Source: an uncultured Lachnospiraceae bacterium | GTDB lineage: Bacteria > Bacillota > Clostridia > Lachnospirales > Lachnospiraceae | Reading direction: 5' to 3' | Assembly: GCA_947566645.1 (NCBI GenBank) | Contig: CANOKL010000005.1 | Span: forward strand, 62,001-126,000 | DNA length: 64,000 bases | In this document: positions 17,250 to 24,583 of the stretch, in pieces | Position numbering within the stretch: the first letter of the stretch is position 1 | How the letters are laid out: each line of letters begins with the position of its first letter | The notes under the pieces: generated by a model | Told to the model about the DNA's origin: nothing | The model's database searches: none | What the model saw: only the letters and a program-made list of their open reading frames with translations | Made by a program: the position numbers and the translations under genes

Positions 17250-17300
17250 TTAAAGCAGAATCATTTAGGAATGAAATATAAAAAAGGGGGATTTTCAAGT

Positions 17301-17921
17301 ATGAAAATAACAAGAAAAACAGTGGTACGTTGTCTGTTCATGTGTATGTTTTTAATAGCCTTCATGTCCACACAGCGTATAGATGCGGAGGCTGCATCCA
17401 AAAAATCGCAGGCTGTCAAAGCTTATAAAAAGTTTTTGTCCAAAAAAACAATCAACTGGAACAATGGCAAGAAGAAAGTACAGTCTTCCAAATGCAAGTT
17501 TGGACTGGTGTATATTGACAAGGATTCTGTACCGGAGTTATTTGTGGATGCAAGCGGTGCAGGTACGCAGCATATTGATGGTGCCTACCAGCTTTATGCC
17601 TTTAGGAAGGGAAAGGTACGGTTAGTCTGCAATATTACAGATATGTTTAGTTATTACAAAAAGACAGGCATCTTTATAACCGGCACAATGCTTCATGGAG
17701 AATATATCTCATACCGGAAATTAACCGGCGCTTCCGAGAGACTCAGGTTGAGAACGGAGACTGTATATTCGACTCAATACTTTGATGCAAAGAATAATAA
17801 ACTAACCAAGGCTCAGTTTGACCTTAAGCTGAAAAAACTGGTAGGGAAAAAGAAGGCATCTATTCCGAAATGTTATTCGAATTCTGCGAAAAACAGGAAG
17901 AAACTGGGCCGGGCATTTTAA
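17301..17921 (+). CDS. Secreted protein of unknown function
   Basis: 206 residues from the ATG at 17301 (AAGGGGGAT site). A signal peptide is evident (KTVVRCLFMCMFLIAFMS, cleavage near AEA-AS at about residue 31). The mature protein is lysine-rich and starts with SQAVKAYKKFLSKKTINW, then CKFGLVYIDKDSVPELFVDA, which recalls a calcium-binding-like DxDxxPEL motif common in secreted proteins of Lachnospiraceae. It ends with a basic tail. I do not recognise a named domain. It stands alone on the plus strand inside the cluster that splits spoVA, with its own promoter. Confidence 0.78.
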   Translation: MKITRKTVVRCLFMCMFLIAFMSTQRIDAEAASKKSQAVKAYKKFLSKKTINWNNGKKKVQSSKCKFGLVYIDKDSVPELFVDASGAGTQHIDGAYQLYAFRKGKVRLVCNITDMFSYYKKTGIFITGTMLHGEYISYRKLTGASERLRLRTETVYSTQYFDAKNNKLTKAQFDLKLKKLVGKKKASIPKCYSNSAKNRKKLGRAF

Positions 17922-17973
17922 ATATATTGTAATATGGAGTGAAATGCATGGAAGTTTATCTTGAATTTATGAT

Positions 17974-18023
17974 GAAAAAGTAAGGCTATAGCTGTCCGGG
18001 CAACAGCTCGGACAGCTATAGCC
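17974..18023 (-). terminator. Intrinsic terminator of the ATPase/PIN operon
   Basis: A perfect 14-bp stem, GGCTATAGCTGTCC (17984-17997) with GGACAGCTATAGCC (18010-18023). On the minus strand it is followed by TTACTTTTTC, 37 bases after the PIN gene stop. It could also limit read-through from the plus-strand gene. Confidence 0.8.
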
Positions 18024-18059
18024 GCCGGAAAGATAAATTCAAAAATAGCTTTTCTGATA

Positions 18060-18563
18060 TTATCTGCGCCTTCTTGGTGTCTTTCCTGCTTTAGGCTCAT
18101 ATGCCTTCAGTCCTCCATCTCCTGTCAATATCTCAACCCCGAAGCCAGACGCCGTATAAAACTCGGCCACATCCTTGATTGTCGCATCGCCAATTGAAAT
18201 CTTTGACGCTGCCAGCTTCGGCCAATCGTTGGCAAGTTTTTTTAGATTTTCTTCACTCCACAACTCTCTTTGAGAAGTAAAAGCTGCCCAGGGCTCTTCT
18301 GCGGTAGCCGCCTTCACTATAATCTCAGATAATCCTTTTGCAAGAGGATAGCGTTCACCAGGCGCATGAGCAATATGATTTCCCGTTTCAATCAAAGTAG
18401 CCAATGGCAACACCAACAGGCTTTTTTGGCTAATCTCATCGTCAATTTTTTTAGCCACTCGATTATAATCCCATTGATCGCTGTCCGGCCCGCACGTTTC
18501 CATAAAGGGAACTTTAAGATATACGCACAAAATACTCGTATCAATAATCAATACTTTCTGCAT
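18060..18563 (-). CDS. PIN-like domain protein, nuclease candidate
   Basis: 167 residues with the acidic pattern of a PIN nuclease: Asp in VLIIDTSILCVYL (about 4-16), Glu in LATLIETGNHIAH (about 54-66), Asp in ISIGDATIKDVAEF (about 122-135) and Asp in EILTGDGGLKAYEP (about 145-158). The C-terminus is basic. PIN proteins cut RNA (tRNA, rRNA or mRNA) and act as toxins or effectors. The start lies 2 bases after the stop of the ATPase gene with a GGGAGGG site, so the two are one operon. An ATPase controlling a nuclease partner is the logic of several anti-phage systems. I cannot name a matching described system. Confidence 0.72.
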   Translation of the reverse strand: MQKVLIIDTSILCVYLKVPFMETCGPDSDQWDYNRVAKKIDDEISQKSLLVLPLATLIETGNHIAHAPGERYPLAKGLSEIIVKAATAEEPWAAFTSQRELWSEENLKKLANDWPKLAASKISIGDATIKDVAEFYTASGFGVEILTGDGGLKAYEPKAGKTPRRRR

Positions 18564-18565
18564 AT

Positions 18566-19783
18566 TTATCCCTCCCTTGCGAGAGCAGCTTCAATCTTCC
18601 CAGCCGTGACTAATTCTCCGATATTTCCTGTCGATATCATCTTTGGAAGCTCCTGAATATCTTCCAGCAATTTCAAATGGCTTTGTCCTCTATCATCTCT
18701 GTGCGCAACTGTAATAAATGGTATCATAACCGTTCCGGCGGCATCCAGCAAAGCCGGATTATGCGTTGTAACCAATATATCTATGTTTTTTTTATCTCCA
18801 AGTTCTTTTAACATATTCATCAGAACATGAATCCTTGATGGGTGCAGACCATTATCCACCTCTTCCACGACAATCAACTTATTCGGCTCATTTGTAAGAA
18901 GCGCCACCATAATGGAAAGAAATCTCAACGTGCCGTCTGACATTCCTCTCGCATCTACAATACATCTAGCATCTCCTTGCCAGGCTTCTTCGCAGTAAAG
19001 CATAGCATCTGTATGAAACTTTCCCACACATTCTGTCCATATGTGAACAATGTCCTTCTCAGGAATTTTCTTCAAATACGAAGTTAATTCCTTTTGAATA
19101 TCTTCTCTTCTTTCATCGCTGAGAGTCGCCATCACCCCTGCAATATTAGAACCGTCGGAAGATAACTTTTCTGACAAGGGCGAATAGCCGCGCATATGAT
19201 TTGGTATGGGATCTAGCACAAAAATTCCGCTTAACTGCTTCCCCAGATCCGTCGTAATATCTGTTATTTCTTTCTTTTTCAACTGCAATATTTTACTTTG
19301 ATATAAGATCGATGTATTACGGCTTAATTCAAAATACTGCCCTTTCCCCTGTTTTCCAGTTGCAAAATATGTCGGAATATTTTGCAACTCTTCATCCAGC
19401 ATATTCGTATAAAATAATCTTTGATTTTCTCCCCGTGCAGTGAGTTTTTCCTCCATAACCAACGCCTTGGCTACCCCTACCCCTACAGTGATAGAATACT
19501 CATAATCATTCCCCTCATACTCTAGCACTGCTTCCAATGTAAACGCATTCGTCCCCTTTCGGCAAACCCACTCTGTTCCTCCCCGTAAAGGGGCTAAGTT
19601 GATATCGCCTCCAATTGCTTGAAAAATACTCACTCCGTTTGCAATTCTGCTCAAAAAAACCAACGCATCAATTGCATTTGACTTTCCGCTTGAATTGGTT
19701 CCAATTAAAATCATTAATGAATCTATATATATAATACTTTCCGCGTAGCTTTTCCAATTTTTCAATTTCACACTCTTAATCAC
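18566..19783 (-). CDS. ABC-like (AAA_15/AAA_21) ATPase of a nuclease pair
   Basis: 405 residues with an SMC/OLD-like ATPase fold: N-terminal KLKNWKSYAESIIYI, Walker A GTNSSGKSN (about 28-36), a signature-like DARGMSDGTLRFLSIM (about 274-289), Walker B LIVVEEVDNGLHPS (about 302-315) and the H-loop VTTHNPALLD (about 337-346). There is no TOPRIM domain, unlike full OLD nucleases; the nuclease activity is supplied by the PIN protein encoded 2 bases downstream. Such ATPases sense DNA ends, phage proteins or stalled processes and release their partner. The promoter region upstream of 19783 includes a 77-bp repeat copy. Confidence 0.85.
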   Translation of the reverse strand: MIKSVKLKNWKSYAESIIYIDSLMILIGTNSSGKSNAIDALVFLSRIANGVSIFQAIGGDINLAPLRGGTEWVCRKGTNAFTLEAVLEYEGNDYEYSITVGVGVAKALVMEEKLTARGENQRLFYTNMLDEELQNIPTYFATGKQGKGQYFELSRNTSILYQSKILQLKKKEITDITTDLGKQLSGIFVLDPIPNHMRGYSPLSEKLSSDGSNIAGVMATLSDERREDIQKELTSYLKKIPEKDIVHIWTECVGKFHTDAMLYCEEAWQGDARCIVDARGMSDGTLRFLSIMVALLTNEPNKLIVVEEVDNGLHPSRIHVLMNMLKELGDKKNIDILVTTHNPALLDAAGTVMIPFITVAHRDDRGQSHLKLLEDIQELPKMISTGNIGELVTAGKIEAALAREG

Positions 19784-19893
19784 AATTGCATTCCCTCACA
19801 CCATCTAATCCATTCAGTTCATGTCTCTCCGTATTCTCATTTTGATTATACCTTTCTTCTGACATTTTGTCACGATAAATTATTTATATTTTC

Positions 19894-19970
19894 TAAATCC
19901 GTCAAAAAGCCCCCAGGATACCTGCAAAGCAAATACCCTCGGGGCAAACATGGACATAGCATTAGCAGAA
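19894..19970. repeat. 77-bp direct repeat, copy A
   Basis: Base-for-base identical to 21256-21332, 1362 bases away in the same orientation. It is followed directly by a 20-bp piece (to about 19989) that matches 21575-21594 inside spoVAC. Together with copy B it brackets the truncated AlbA/RecG-like gene. Confidence 0.95.
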
Positions 19971-19999
19971 GCCCAAGCACCCAGCTGCTTGTCTGCCCA

Positions 20000-21319
20000 T
20001 TACAATTCTTTTCGCAAGCGATATACCCTTGTCTTATTTCTTCCTATCGTTTCAATATCATCCATCATAGAGAGTATTTCTCTCGTCCTCGCCATGCTCA
20101 ACCCCAACAACTCTGCGATATCTCTGTTTTTTGCTGTTTCATTCTCCTGTAAATACAATCTGATTTTTTCCTGATGATTCCTTGTTTTTATCGCTTGCTT
20201 TTTATCGCTTGTTTTTATCGCTTGCTTTTTATCGCTTGCTTTTATCGCTTGTTTTTTTATAAATTTTAAAGTCAGCGATGTCCTGTCCGGATCAAAATCT
20301 TCCTTTATGTCAGGCTCTTCCCACCCTTCGTCCTCCCATACGTTAAAAATATTAGGCACTCCGCTTCCCGCATGCTCGCCGATATCTATCAGATTAAACA
20401 TTTTCATCAGACTCTTATTTCTCGGGTCAGATTTTCCTCCTCTGCGCATCTGCTCCTTCCCAAGCCTGATATAGCCGGGATTCTCAAATACAATTTTATT
20501 TTCCTCTTTGATTATAAGAACGCCATATTTTCCATAAAAATCTGTATTGATGATACAGTTCGCCAACGCTTCCCTAAGCGCCCTGTGAACGGGCGTATCA
20601 TCAACCCGAAAACCGCCCTCCATCCGAAATGGCACTTTGATATCTTTCGTAAGCTTATTGTATACACGAAAATAAAAGTCAAATATATTTCCCGACCATT
20701 CGCCGGATGATGATTGAAGCCTGTCCGTCCATCTGATTAGCGTATCTGGATTTTCTCTGTAATCTAAAAAATATTCTGGAAAATATCTCACAATATCATA
20801 CTCATTTCCAAACATAAGCATTCCGGCCGCAGTGGGATGAAGCCTTTTATCGTCTTTCGAAAAACCCGCTGCCCCGATTACCCTGAGATATTCCTTGTCA
20901 TCCAGCCGCTCAAAAGGGTGTCCTGGCTTAAAGGATTTATGGCTGTTGCGATAACCGCGGATGGACTCCTGATTCAAATCTTCAATTTCAGCCTCCTCAA
21001 GCACTTCCATATCCATAGTTTCCTCTGCCTGATCCCTCAGCATTGTTTTTACCTGCAATCTGGTACAGTGGTAATCTCCCTCCCAATTTCGATGAAATGT
21101 CCCTCCAAATAAATCATCATTAATGTATACCGGCTTTTGCTCACGTTTTGCGCCTGGCACCCAGATTACCATAATCACGTCATCTGCACCAGCCACCGAG
21201 AAAGCTTCCACATCATCGTCTTTCAAAAGATTGACGCTCACCTTTTTACGGTTGTTAAATCCGTCAAAAAGCCCCCAGGATACCTGCAAAGCAAATACCC
21301 TCGGGGCAAACATGGACAT
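20000..21319 (-). CDS. N-terminally truncated AlbA_2/Schlafen-type, RecG-related transcriptional regulator
   Basis: 439 codons. From about residue 20 on it matches the widespread 'ATP-dependent DNA helicase RecG-related' regulators: the second half of the AlbA_2 domain (KVSVNLLKDDDVEAF, IWVPGAKREQKPVYIN), the central part (HPTAAGMLMFGNEYD), the HATPase_c_4-like stretch (ALREALANCIINTDFYGKYG and GSGVPNIFNVW), and a C-terminal winged helix (NRDIAELLGLSMARTREIL). About 100 residues that should precede this are missing. Instead the frame enters copy B of a 77-bp repeat, whose translation gives the first ~20 residues, and there is no ribosome site. A KQAIKTSDK-type unit is repeated three times near residue 370. 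Probably a remnant or a chimera. Confidence 0.8.
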   Translation of the reverse strand: MSMFAPRVFALQVSWGLFDGFNNRKKVSVNLLKDDDVEAFSVAGADDVIMVIWVPGAKREQKPVYINDDLFGGTFHRNWEGDYHCTRLQVKTMLRDQAEETMDMEVLEEAEIEDLNQESIRGYRNSHKSFKPGHPFERLDDKEYLRVIGAAGFSKDDKRLHPTAAGMLMFGNEYDIVRYFPEYFLDYRENPDTLIRWTDRLQSSSGEWSGNIFDFYFRVYNKLTKDIKVPFRMEGGFRVDDTPVHRALREALANCIINTDFYGKYGVLIIKEENKIVFENPGYIRLGKEQMRRGGKSDPRNKSLMKMFNLIDIGEHAGSGVPNIFNVWEDEGWEEPDIKEDFDPDRTSLTLKFIKKQAIKASDKKQAIKTSDKKQAIKTRNHQEKIRLYLQENETAKNRDIAELLGLSMARTREILSMMDDIETIGRNKTRVYRLRKEL

Positions 21320-21332
21320 AGCATTAGCAGAA
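21256..21332. repeat. 77-bp direct repeat, copy B, at the right junction of the inserted cluster
   Basis: Identical to 19894-19970. Its right end carries the stop codon of the small sporulation-operon ORF (21324-21326), and its left part encodes the present N-terminus of the truncated regulator. It therefore marks the junction between sporulation-operon DNA and accessory DNA. Confidence 0.95.
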
Positions 21333-21521
21333 ATTCTGCTCCAGCCCTCTCACAATCTGGTTCATTTCCGATTTGGTAGTAACATTCTTTGCCGCCTCTA
21401 CTACCTGACGTTTTTCTTCATCATTCAATCTGGCATATGCATCCATTGCCCTGGGGTTTGCCCCTAGCTGAAAGCTTAACCCAATGGGCATATCATCTCT
21501 GTCGTCTGCTTTTCCTTCCAT
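21324..21521 (-). CDS. Small protein downstream of spoVAC, C-terminus altered by a repeat junction
   Basis: 65 residues (MEGKADDRDDMPIGLSFQLG at the start), soluble, with a helical MDAYARLNDEEKRQVVEAAK core. The ATG at 21521 has a GAGAGGAAAT site and lies 17 bases after the spoVAC stop, so it is part of the sporulation operon. The final residues and stop codon fall inside the 77-bp repeat, so the original C-terminus has probably been lost or changed. I do not recognise the family; its place next to spoVAC suggests a sporulation-associated or simply co-transcribed small protein. Confidence 0.7.
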   Translation of the reverse strand: MEGKADDRDDMPIGLSFQLGANPRAMDAYARLNDEEKRQVVEAAKNVTTKSEMNQIVRGLEQNFC

Positions 21522-21538
21522 AATTATTTCCTCTCTTT

Positions 21539-21997
21539 CTATAAAATTCCTGCCACTTTTAAGATCCAGTAGCCGAGCCCAAGCACCCAGCTGCTGAATA
21601 CACCATATAAGATTACCGGCCCTGCAATGGTGAAGATCTTGCATCCGATTCCCATAACCTGCCCTTCCTTCTGATACTCGATTGCCGGGGATGCCACAGA
21701 ATTGGCAAATCCGGTAATTGGTACAAGGGCTCCCGCGCCGCCCCATTTTGCGATACTTGGGTATATGTTAAATCCGGTGAGAAGGACGCTTAGCAGAATA
21801 AGGAGCATGGAGGTCCAGCCGCCGCTGATGTCCTTGTCTAATCCTTGTGCCTTGCAGAAATGCAGGATACATTGTCCGATTACACAGATGGAGCCTCCGG
21901 TGACAAATGCTTTTGCCATGTTGGCCGGGAGGTTGTGAACCGGGGTTTTTTGCTTCACGTAATTTTCATATGCCTGTTGTTGCCTTTGCTTATCCAT
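21539..21997 (-). CDS. spoVAC: Stage V sporulation protein AC
   Basis: 152 residues with the family's N-terminal basic segment (YENYVKQKTPVHNLPANM) and four or five membrane helices, including GGAGALVPITGFANSVASPA and IGCKIFTIAGPVILYGVF. SpoVAC is the mechanosensitive-channel-like component of the SpoVA complex in the inner forespore membrane. The start has a GAAAGGAG site. It follows spoVAB, from which a gap holding one partial and one full 57-bp repeat separates it. A 20-bp piece of its 3' part (21575-21594) recurs at 19970-19989 next to a 77-bp repeat. Confidence 0.95.
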   Translation of the reverse strand: MDKQRQQQAYENYVKQKTPVHNLPANMAKAFVTGGSICVIGQCILHFCKAQGLDKDISGGWTSMLLILLSVLLTGFNIYPSIAKWGGAGALVPITGFANSVASPAIEYQKEGQVMGIGCKIFTIAGPVILYGVFSSWVLGLGYWILKVAGIL

Positions 21998-22040
21998 TGT
22001 TGGTTGTCTCCTTTCTACTTAAATAACGCGAATAGTAACA

Positions 22041-22127
22041 GCCTCGCCTTCGGCTGCGTTCCCCTATTTGGACCGCTTCGCGGTTGGGGACGGGTGAGCC
22101 TCGCCTTCGGCTGCGTTCCCCCGTCCC
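22041..22127. repeat. 57-bp repeat (partial plus one full unit) between spoVAB and spoVAC
   Basis: Partial unit at 22041-22064, full unit at 22065-22121, followed by CGTCCCC. Same family as 24930-25214. It lies ten bases after the spoVAB stop. Confidence 0.9.
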
Positions 22128-22137
22128 CGGTGGCCGC

Positions 22138-22554
22138 TCACCATCTTTTGAAGAAGAAGAGGAGGGCGCCGAGGCCTTTGCCGAGGGCGGTGCCGAGGAT
22201 CAGGTAGGGGATGAAGCGTAGTAGTTTTACGCGTCTTATGAAGATGGGGAATACGTTTAGTATTTCGGCAAGGGCCATGGCCCAGCAGCCGGCGAAGATG
22301 CCGGCGAGGGTTCCGAAGACCGGGACGAGCCATGCTCCGCCGGGGATGCTGATCTGGTAGACCCAGAAGATGTTGCCCAGCATGCCGCCCAGGGCTACGC
22401 TGTCTTCGTAGAGAAGGATGTGTTCTCCTGTATGGGTCCGGTCTGCAAAGTCGGATATGACGCCTAGTCCGATGATGAAGGAGAATAAGCCTCCTGCTAC
22501 TACCATCCCGGCGCTAAGTCCGATGAGTGCCAGAAGTAGTTCTTTTGCCCACAT
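22138..22554 (-). CDS. spoVAB: Stage V sporulation protein AB
   Basis: 138 residues, four to five membrane helices with Gly-rich segments (GLSAGMVVAGGLFSFIIGLG, GGMLGNIFWVYQISIPGG, VPVFGTLAGIFAGCWAMALA). This is the usual SpoVAB pattern, an accessory membrane component of the dipicolinate channel. The start at 22554 (AAGGAACAAG site) lies 41 bases inside the end of spoVAA, so the two genes are coupled. Position directly after spoVAA and before spoVAC matches the Bacillus operon order. Confidence 0.92.
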   Translation of the reverse strand: MWAKELLLALIGLSAGMVVAGGLFSFIIGLGVISDFADRTHTGEHILLYEDSVALGGMLGNIFWVYQISIPGGAWLVPVFGTLAGIFAGCWAMALAEILNVFPIFIRRVKLLRFIPYLILGTALGKGLGALLFFFKRW

Positions 22555-23188
22555 CTTGTTCCTTCCCCTTTCTGGATATATTTTCTATGAGTGTTGTCTG
22601 GATATCGTTTTCGTACAGGCGCATCTCTACTTCCATTGGCGTGGGATCTACAGAGAAGCGTTTTTTTCCAAAATGGTTGAAAAATGTCAGGATTCCTATG
22701 ATAATCCCCAGACTGTAGGTGAGCTCCAGGATGGTAAATCCACTGCTTTTTGTTCCTGTGACAAGCTCATAGATCTGTCCGAACATCTTTGTTACATCAA
22801 CGTCGTTGTTGAATGCCATGATGGAAAATGCGGAGCCGGTGAAGCTGATGAGTACGACTGCTGCTGCCTTCAGTATGTGGATCATGCCGCCTGCTGTCTG
22901 CTGTGCTTCATAGGTAACGATGAAGTCCTGTTCTCCCATGTTCTGGATATCTACATTCGGATATTTTTCATGGATCAGCTCTATGACACGGAGTATGGAG
23001 AATGCTGTCCGGTTCTGATGCTTTTTATCTGTGCTGTGAAAGCTGAAAAGCCTGATTACTTTAAGCTTCGGGATCATGGAAGGATTCGAACATTCCATGG
23101 TCAGGACATCGCCTAAATTTACCTCCGGTTTTGTGACTTCTATATTTCTGTCGGCTTTTATATATACGGTTTCACTGTTTGCTGACAT
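22514..23188 (-). CDS. spoVAA: Stage V sporulation protein AA
   Basis: 224 residues. The N-terminal soluble domain (SETVYIKADRNIEVTKPEVN, about 1-90) is followed by two membrane helices (about 97-120 and 150-172) and a C-terminal amphipathic part (FSVDPTPMEVEMRLYENDIQ). The combination is characteristic of SpoVAA. The protein sits in the inner membrane of the forespore as part of the SpoVA assembly. The start has an AGGAGGC site. In Bacillus spoVAA follows the spoIIA operon separately; here it lies close behind sigF with one small ORF between, so expression could start from the spoIIA promoter as well as from a sigma-F/G promoter. Confidence 0.92.
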   Translation of the reverse strand: MSANSETVYIKADRNIEVTKPEVNLGDVLTMECSNPSMIPKLKVIRLFSFHSTDKKHQNRTAFSILRVIELIHEKYPNVDIQNMGEQDFIVTYEAQQTAGGMIHILKAAAVVLISFTGSAFSIMAFNNDVDVTKMFGQIYELVTGTKSSGFTILELTYSLGIIIGILTFFNHFGKKRFSVDPTPMEVEMRLYENDIQTTLIENISRKGKEQDVGKRTTSGTHRT

Positions 23189-23207
23189 CCTATGCCTCCT
23201 GTCGTTA

Positions 23208-23360
23208 CTAGTACGGCGCTGTACAACGCTGTACTAGTGTTCCTTCGCTGATCTTTTCTTGATTTTTTACATCATTAAAATAATAGATGCAGCCCACCAG
23301 GACTGCCAGGCTTACTACAAAAATCAGGCATATCCTGAGTTTTCTTCTGGCTTCCTCCAT
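23208..23360 (-). CDS. Small single-helix membrane protein between sigF and spoVAA
   Basis: 50 residues (MEEARRKLRICLIFVVSLAV at the start), with one hydrophobic helix at about 9-28, then a polar tail. The ATG at 23360 has an AGGCGG site. The gene sits in the operon gap between sigF and spoVAA and shares its strand, so a sporulation role is possible. The stop codon falls in an inverted repeat (ACTAGTAC and GTACTAGT arms, about 23206-23237). No family is recognised. Confidence 0.6.
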   Translation of the reverse strand: MEEARRKLRICLIFVVSLAVLVGCIYYFNDVKNQEKISEGTLVQRCTAPY

Positions 23361-23435
23361 ACTGACACCGCCTTTCTTTTGCTTGTTTTTGTTAGTATGG
23401 AAGATTCCTTCTGAAAATATGCATGGATATGCCTT

Positions 23436-24149
23436 TTATATTCTCTCTCTTAGTCTTTTTAAAATTTTTTTCTCCAGCCTTGAGACCTGGACCTGCGAGA
23501 TGCCGAGCTCTGCTCCCACCTGTGTCTGTGTCCGCTCTGCAAAGTACCTCAGGTAAATGAGTCTGCGCTCCTCTTTGTCAAGAGAGTCAAGCAGCTGGCT
23601 TAGCAGCATGTGGTTCAGTATCTTATCCTCCTCCTGTTCCTTTTCGGGCAGCTTGTCCATTAGCCGGATCTCCTGTCCGTCATTCTGATAAATGGGTTTG
23701 TGCAGGGATTCCACGTCTCCGCTGGCATCTAACGCCATGACCAGCTCTTCACTCCCGACTCCGAGCTCACATGCGATCTCTGCTACAGTGGGTTCCCGCC
23801 CCATCTGGTCGCACATACGCTCCCTGCACAGGTATGCCCTGTAGGATAATTCTTTTAAGGAGCGGCTTACCTTGATCATGCCGTCATCCCTGAGAAACCG
23901 CTTGATTTCCCCGGATATCATGGGCACTGCATATGTGGAAAATTTTACATCATAGGACATATCAAACTTGTCGATTGCCTTTAGAAGCCCTATATTTCCG
24001 ATCTGGAACAAATCCTCCGCCTCTGTGCCTCTGTTGTAAAACCGCTTTACCACACACCACACAAGCCCTGCATTTTCCTCTACCAGCTGTGCCCTCGCTT
24101 TTTCATCTCCTTCGTGGGATCTCCTAATCAAAGAGGCTGTGCGGTCCAT
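23436..24149 (-). CDS. sigF: RNA polymerase sigma-F factor (forespore, early)
   Basis: 237 residues with the three sigma-70 regions: 1.2/2 (LVEENAGLVWCVVKRFYNRG, DLFQIGNIGLLKAIDKFD, FSTYAVPMISGEIKRFLRDD), region 3 (VSRSLKELSYRAYLCRERM) and region 4 (LIYLRYFAERTQTQVGAELG followed by ISQVQVSRLEKKIL). Size and the spoIIA context make sigma-F the firm choice over sigma-G. The start at 24149 has a GGAAGGAAG site and overlaps spoIIAB by 22 bases. SpoIIAB holds the factor inactive until SpoIIAA, dephosphorylated in the forespore, releases it. It then drives the early forespore genes. Confidence 0.95.
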   Translation of the reverse strand: MDRTASLIRRSHEGDEKARAQLVEENAGLVWCVVKRFYNRGTEAEDLFQIGNIGLLKAIDKFDMSYDVKFSTYAVPMISGEIKRFLRDDGMIKVSRSLKELSYRAYLCRERMCDQMGREPTVAEIACELGVGSEELVMALDASGDVESLHKPIYQNDGQEIRLMDKLPEKEQEEDKILNHMLLSQLLDSLDKEERRLIYLRYFAERTQTQVGAELGISQVQVSRLEKKILKRLRERI

Positions 24150-24583
24150 AGCTTCCTTCCTTTTCCAACTATTTTTTTCATCTTTACGGTCGTTCCCTTC
24201 CCAGGCTCTGATACCACCGACAGCCCGTCCATAAAGGCTTCCATGAAGGAAAATCCCATACCGGACCGGTCGAGCTCCGGCTTCGTTGTAAAGAGCGGCT
24301 CCATGGCTGCCTCTACATCCTCAATTCCCCGCCCCTTATCCTCAACCTCAACGTACAGTGTACGCTCCTCAGTACGGCAGCGGATGTAGATATTATGTAC
24401 TTCACTTTCATAGCCATGGATGATTGCATTTGTCACTGCTTCGGATACCGCTGTCTTTACATCTGACACCTCCTCGACAGTGGGGTTCAGTGCGGTCATG
24501 AATGCCGCAACTGTTACACGGGCAAAGGATTCGTTGCTGGAGCGGCTGTCAAATATTAACTGCATCTCATTCGTATTTTCCAT
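24128..24583 (-). CDS. spoIIAB: Anti-sigma F factor and serine kinase SpoIIAB
   Basis: 151 residues of the GHKL/HATPase_c fold: N-box VKTAVSEAVTNAIIHGY (about 41-57), G1 box VEVEDKGRGIED (about 78-89), and the G2 box region RSGMGFSFMEAFMDGL (about 106-121). It binds sigma-F, and phosphorylates SpoIIAA on serine using ATP. The gene starts one base after the spoIIAA stop and overlaps sigF, the conserved spoIIA arrangement. All features expected for function are present. Confidence 0.95.
   Translation of the reverse strand: MENTNEMQLIFDSRSSNESFARVTVAAFMTALNPTVEEVSDVKTAVSEAVTNAIIHGYESEVHNIYIRCRTEERTLYVEVEDKGRGIEDVEAAMEPLFTTKPELDRSGMGFSFMEAFMDGLSVVSEPGKGTTVKMKKIVGKGRKLWTAQPL

Noticed and set aside
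20000..21319. Intact RecG helicase
   Set aside because: The protein lacks the helicase domains; the name in databases comes from a family label. It is an AlbA_2/HATPase-type regulator and is N-terminally truncated.
13287..21332. Skin-like element with own recombinase
   Set aside because: None of the genes in the insert is a serine or tyrosine recombinase, and no matching short core sites at both junctions were found, so site-specific excision is not supported by what is visible.
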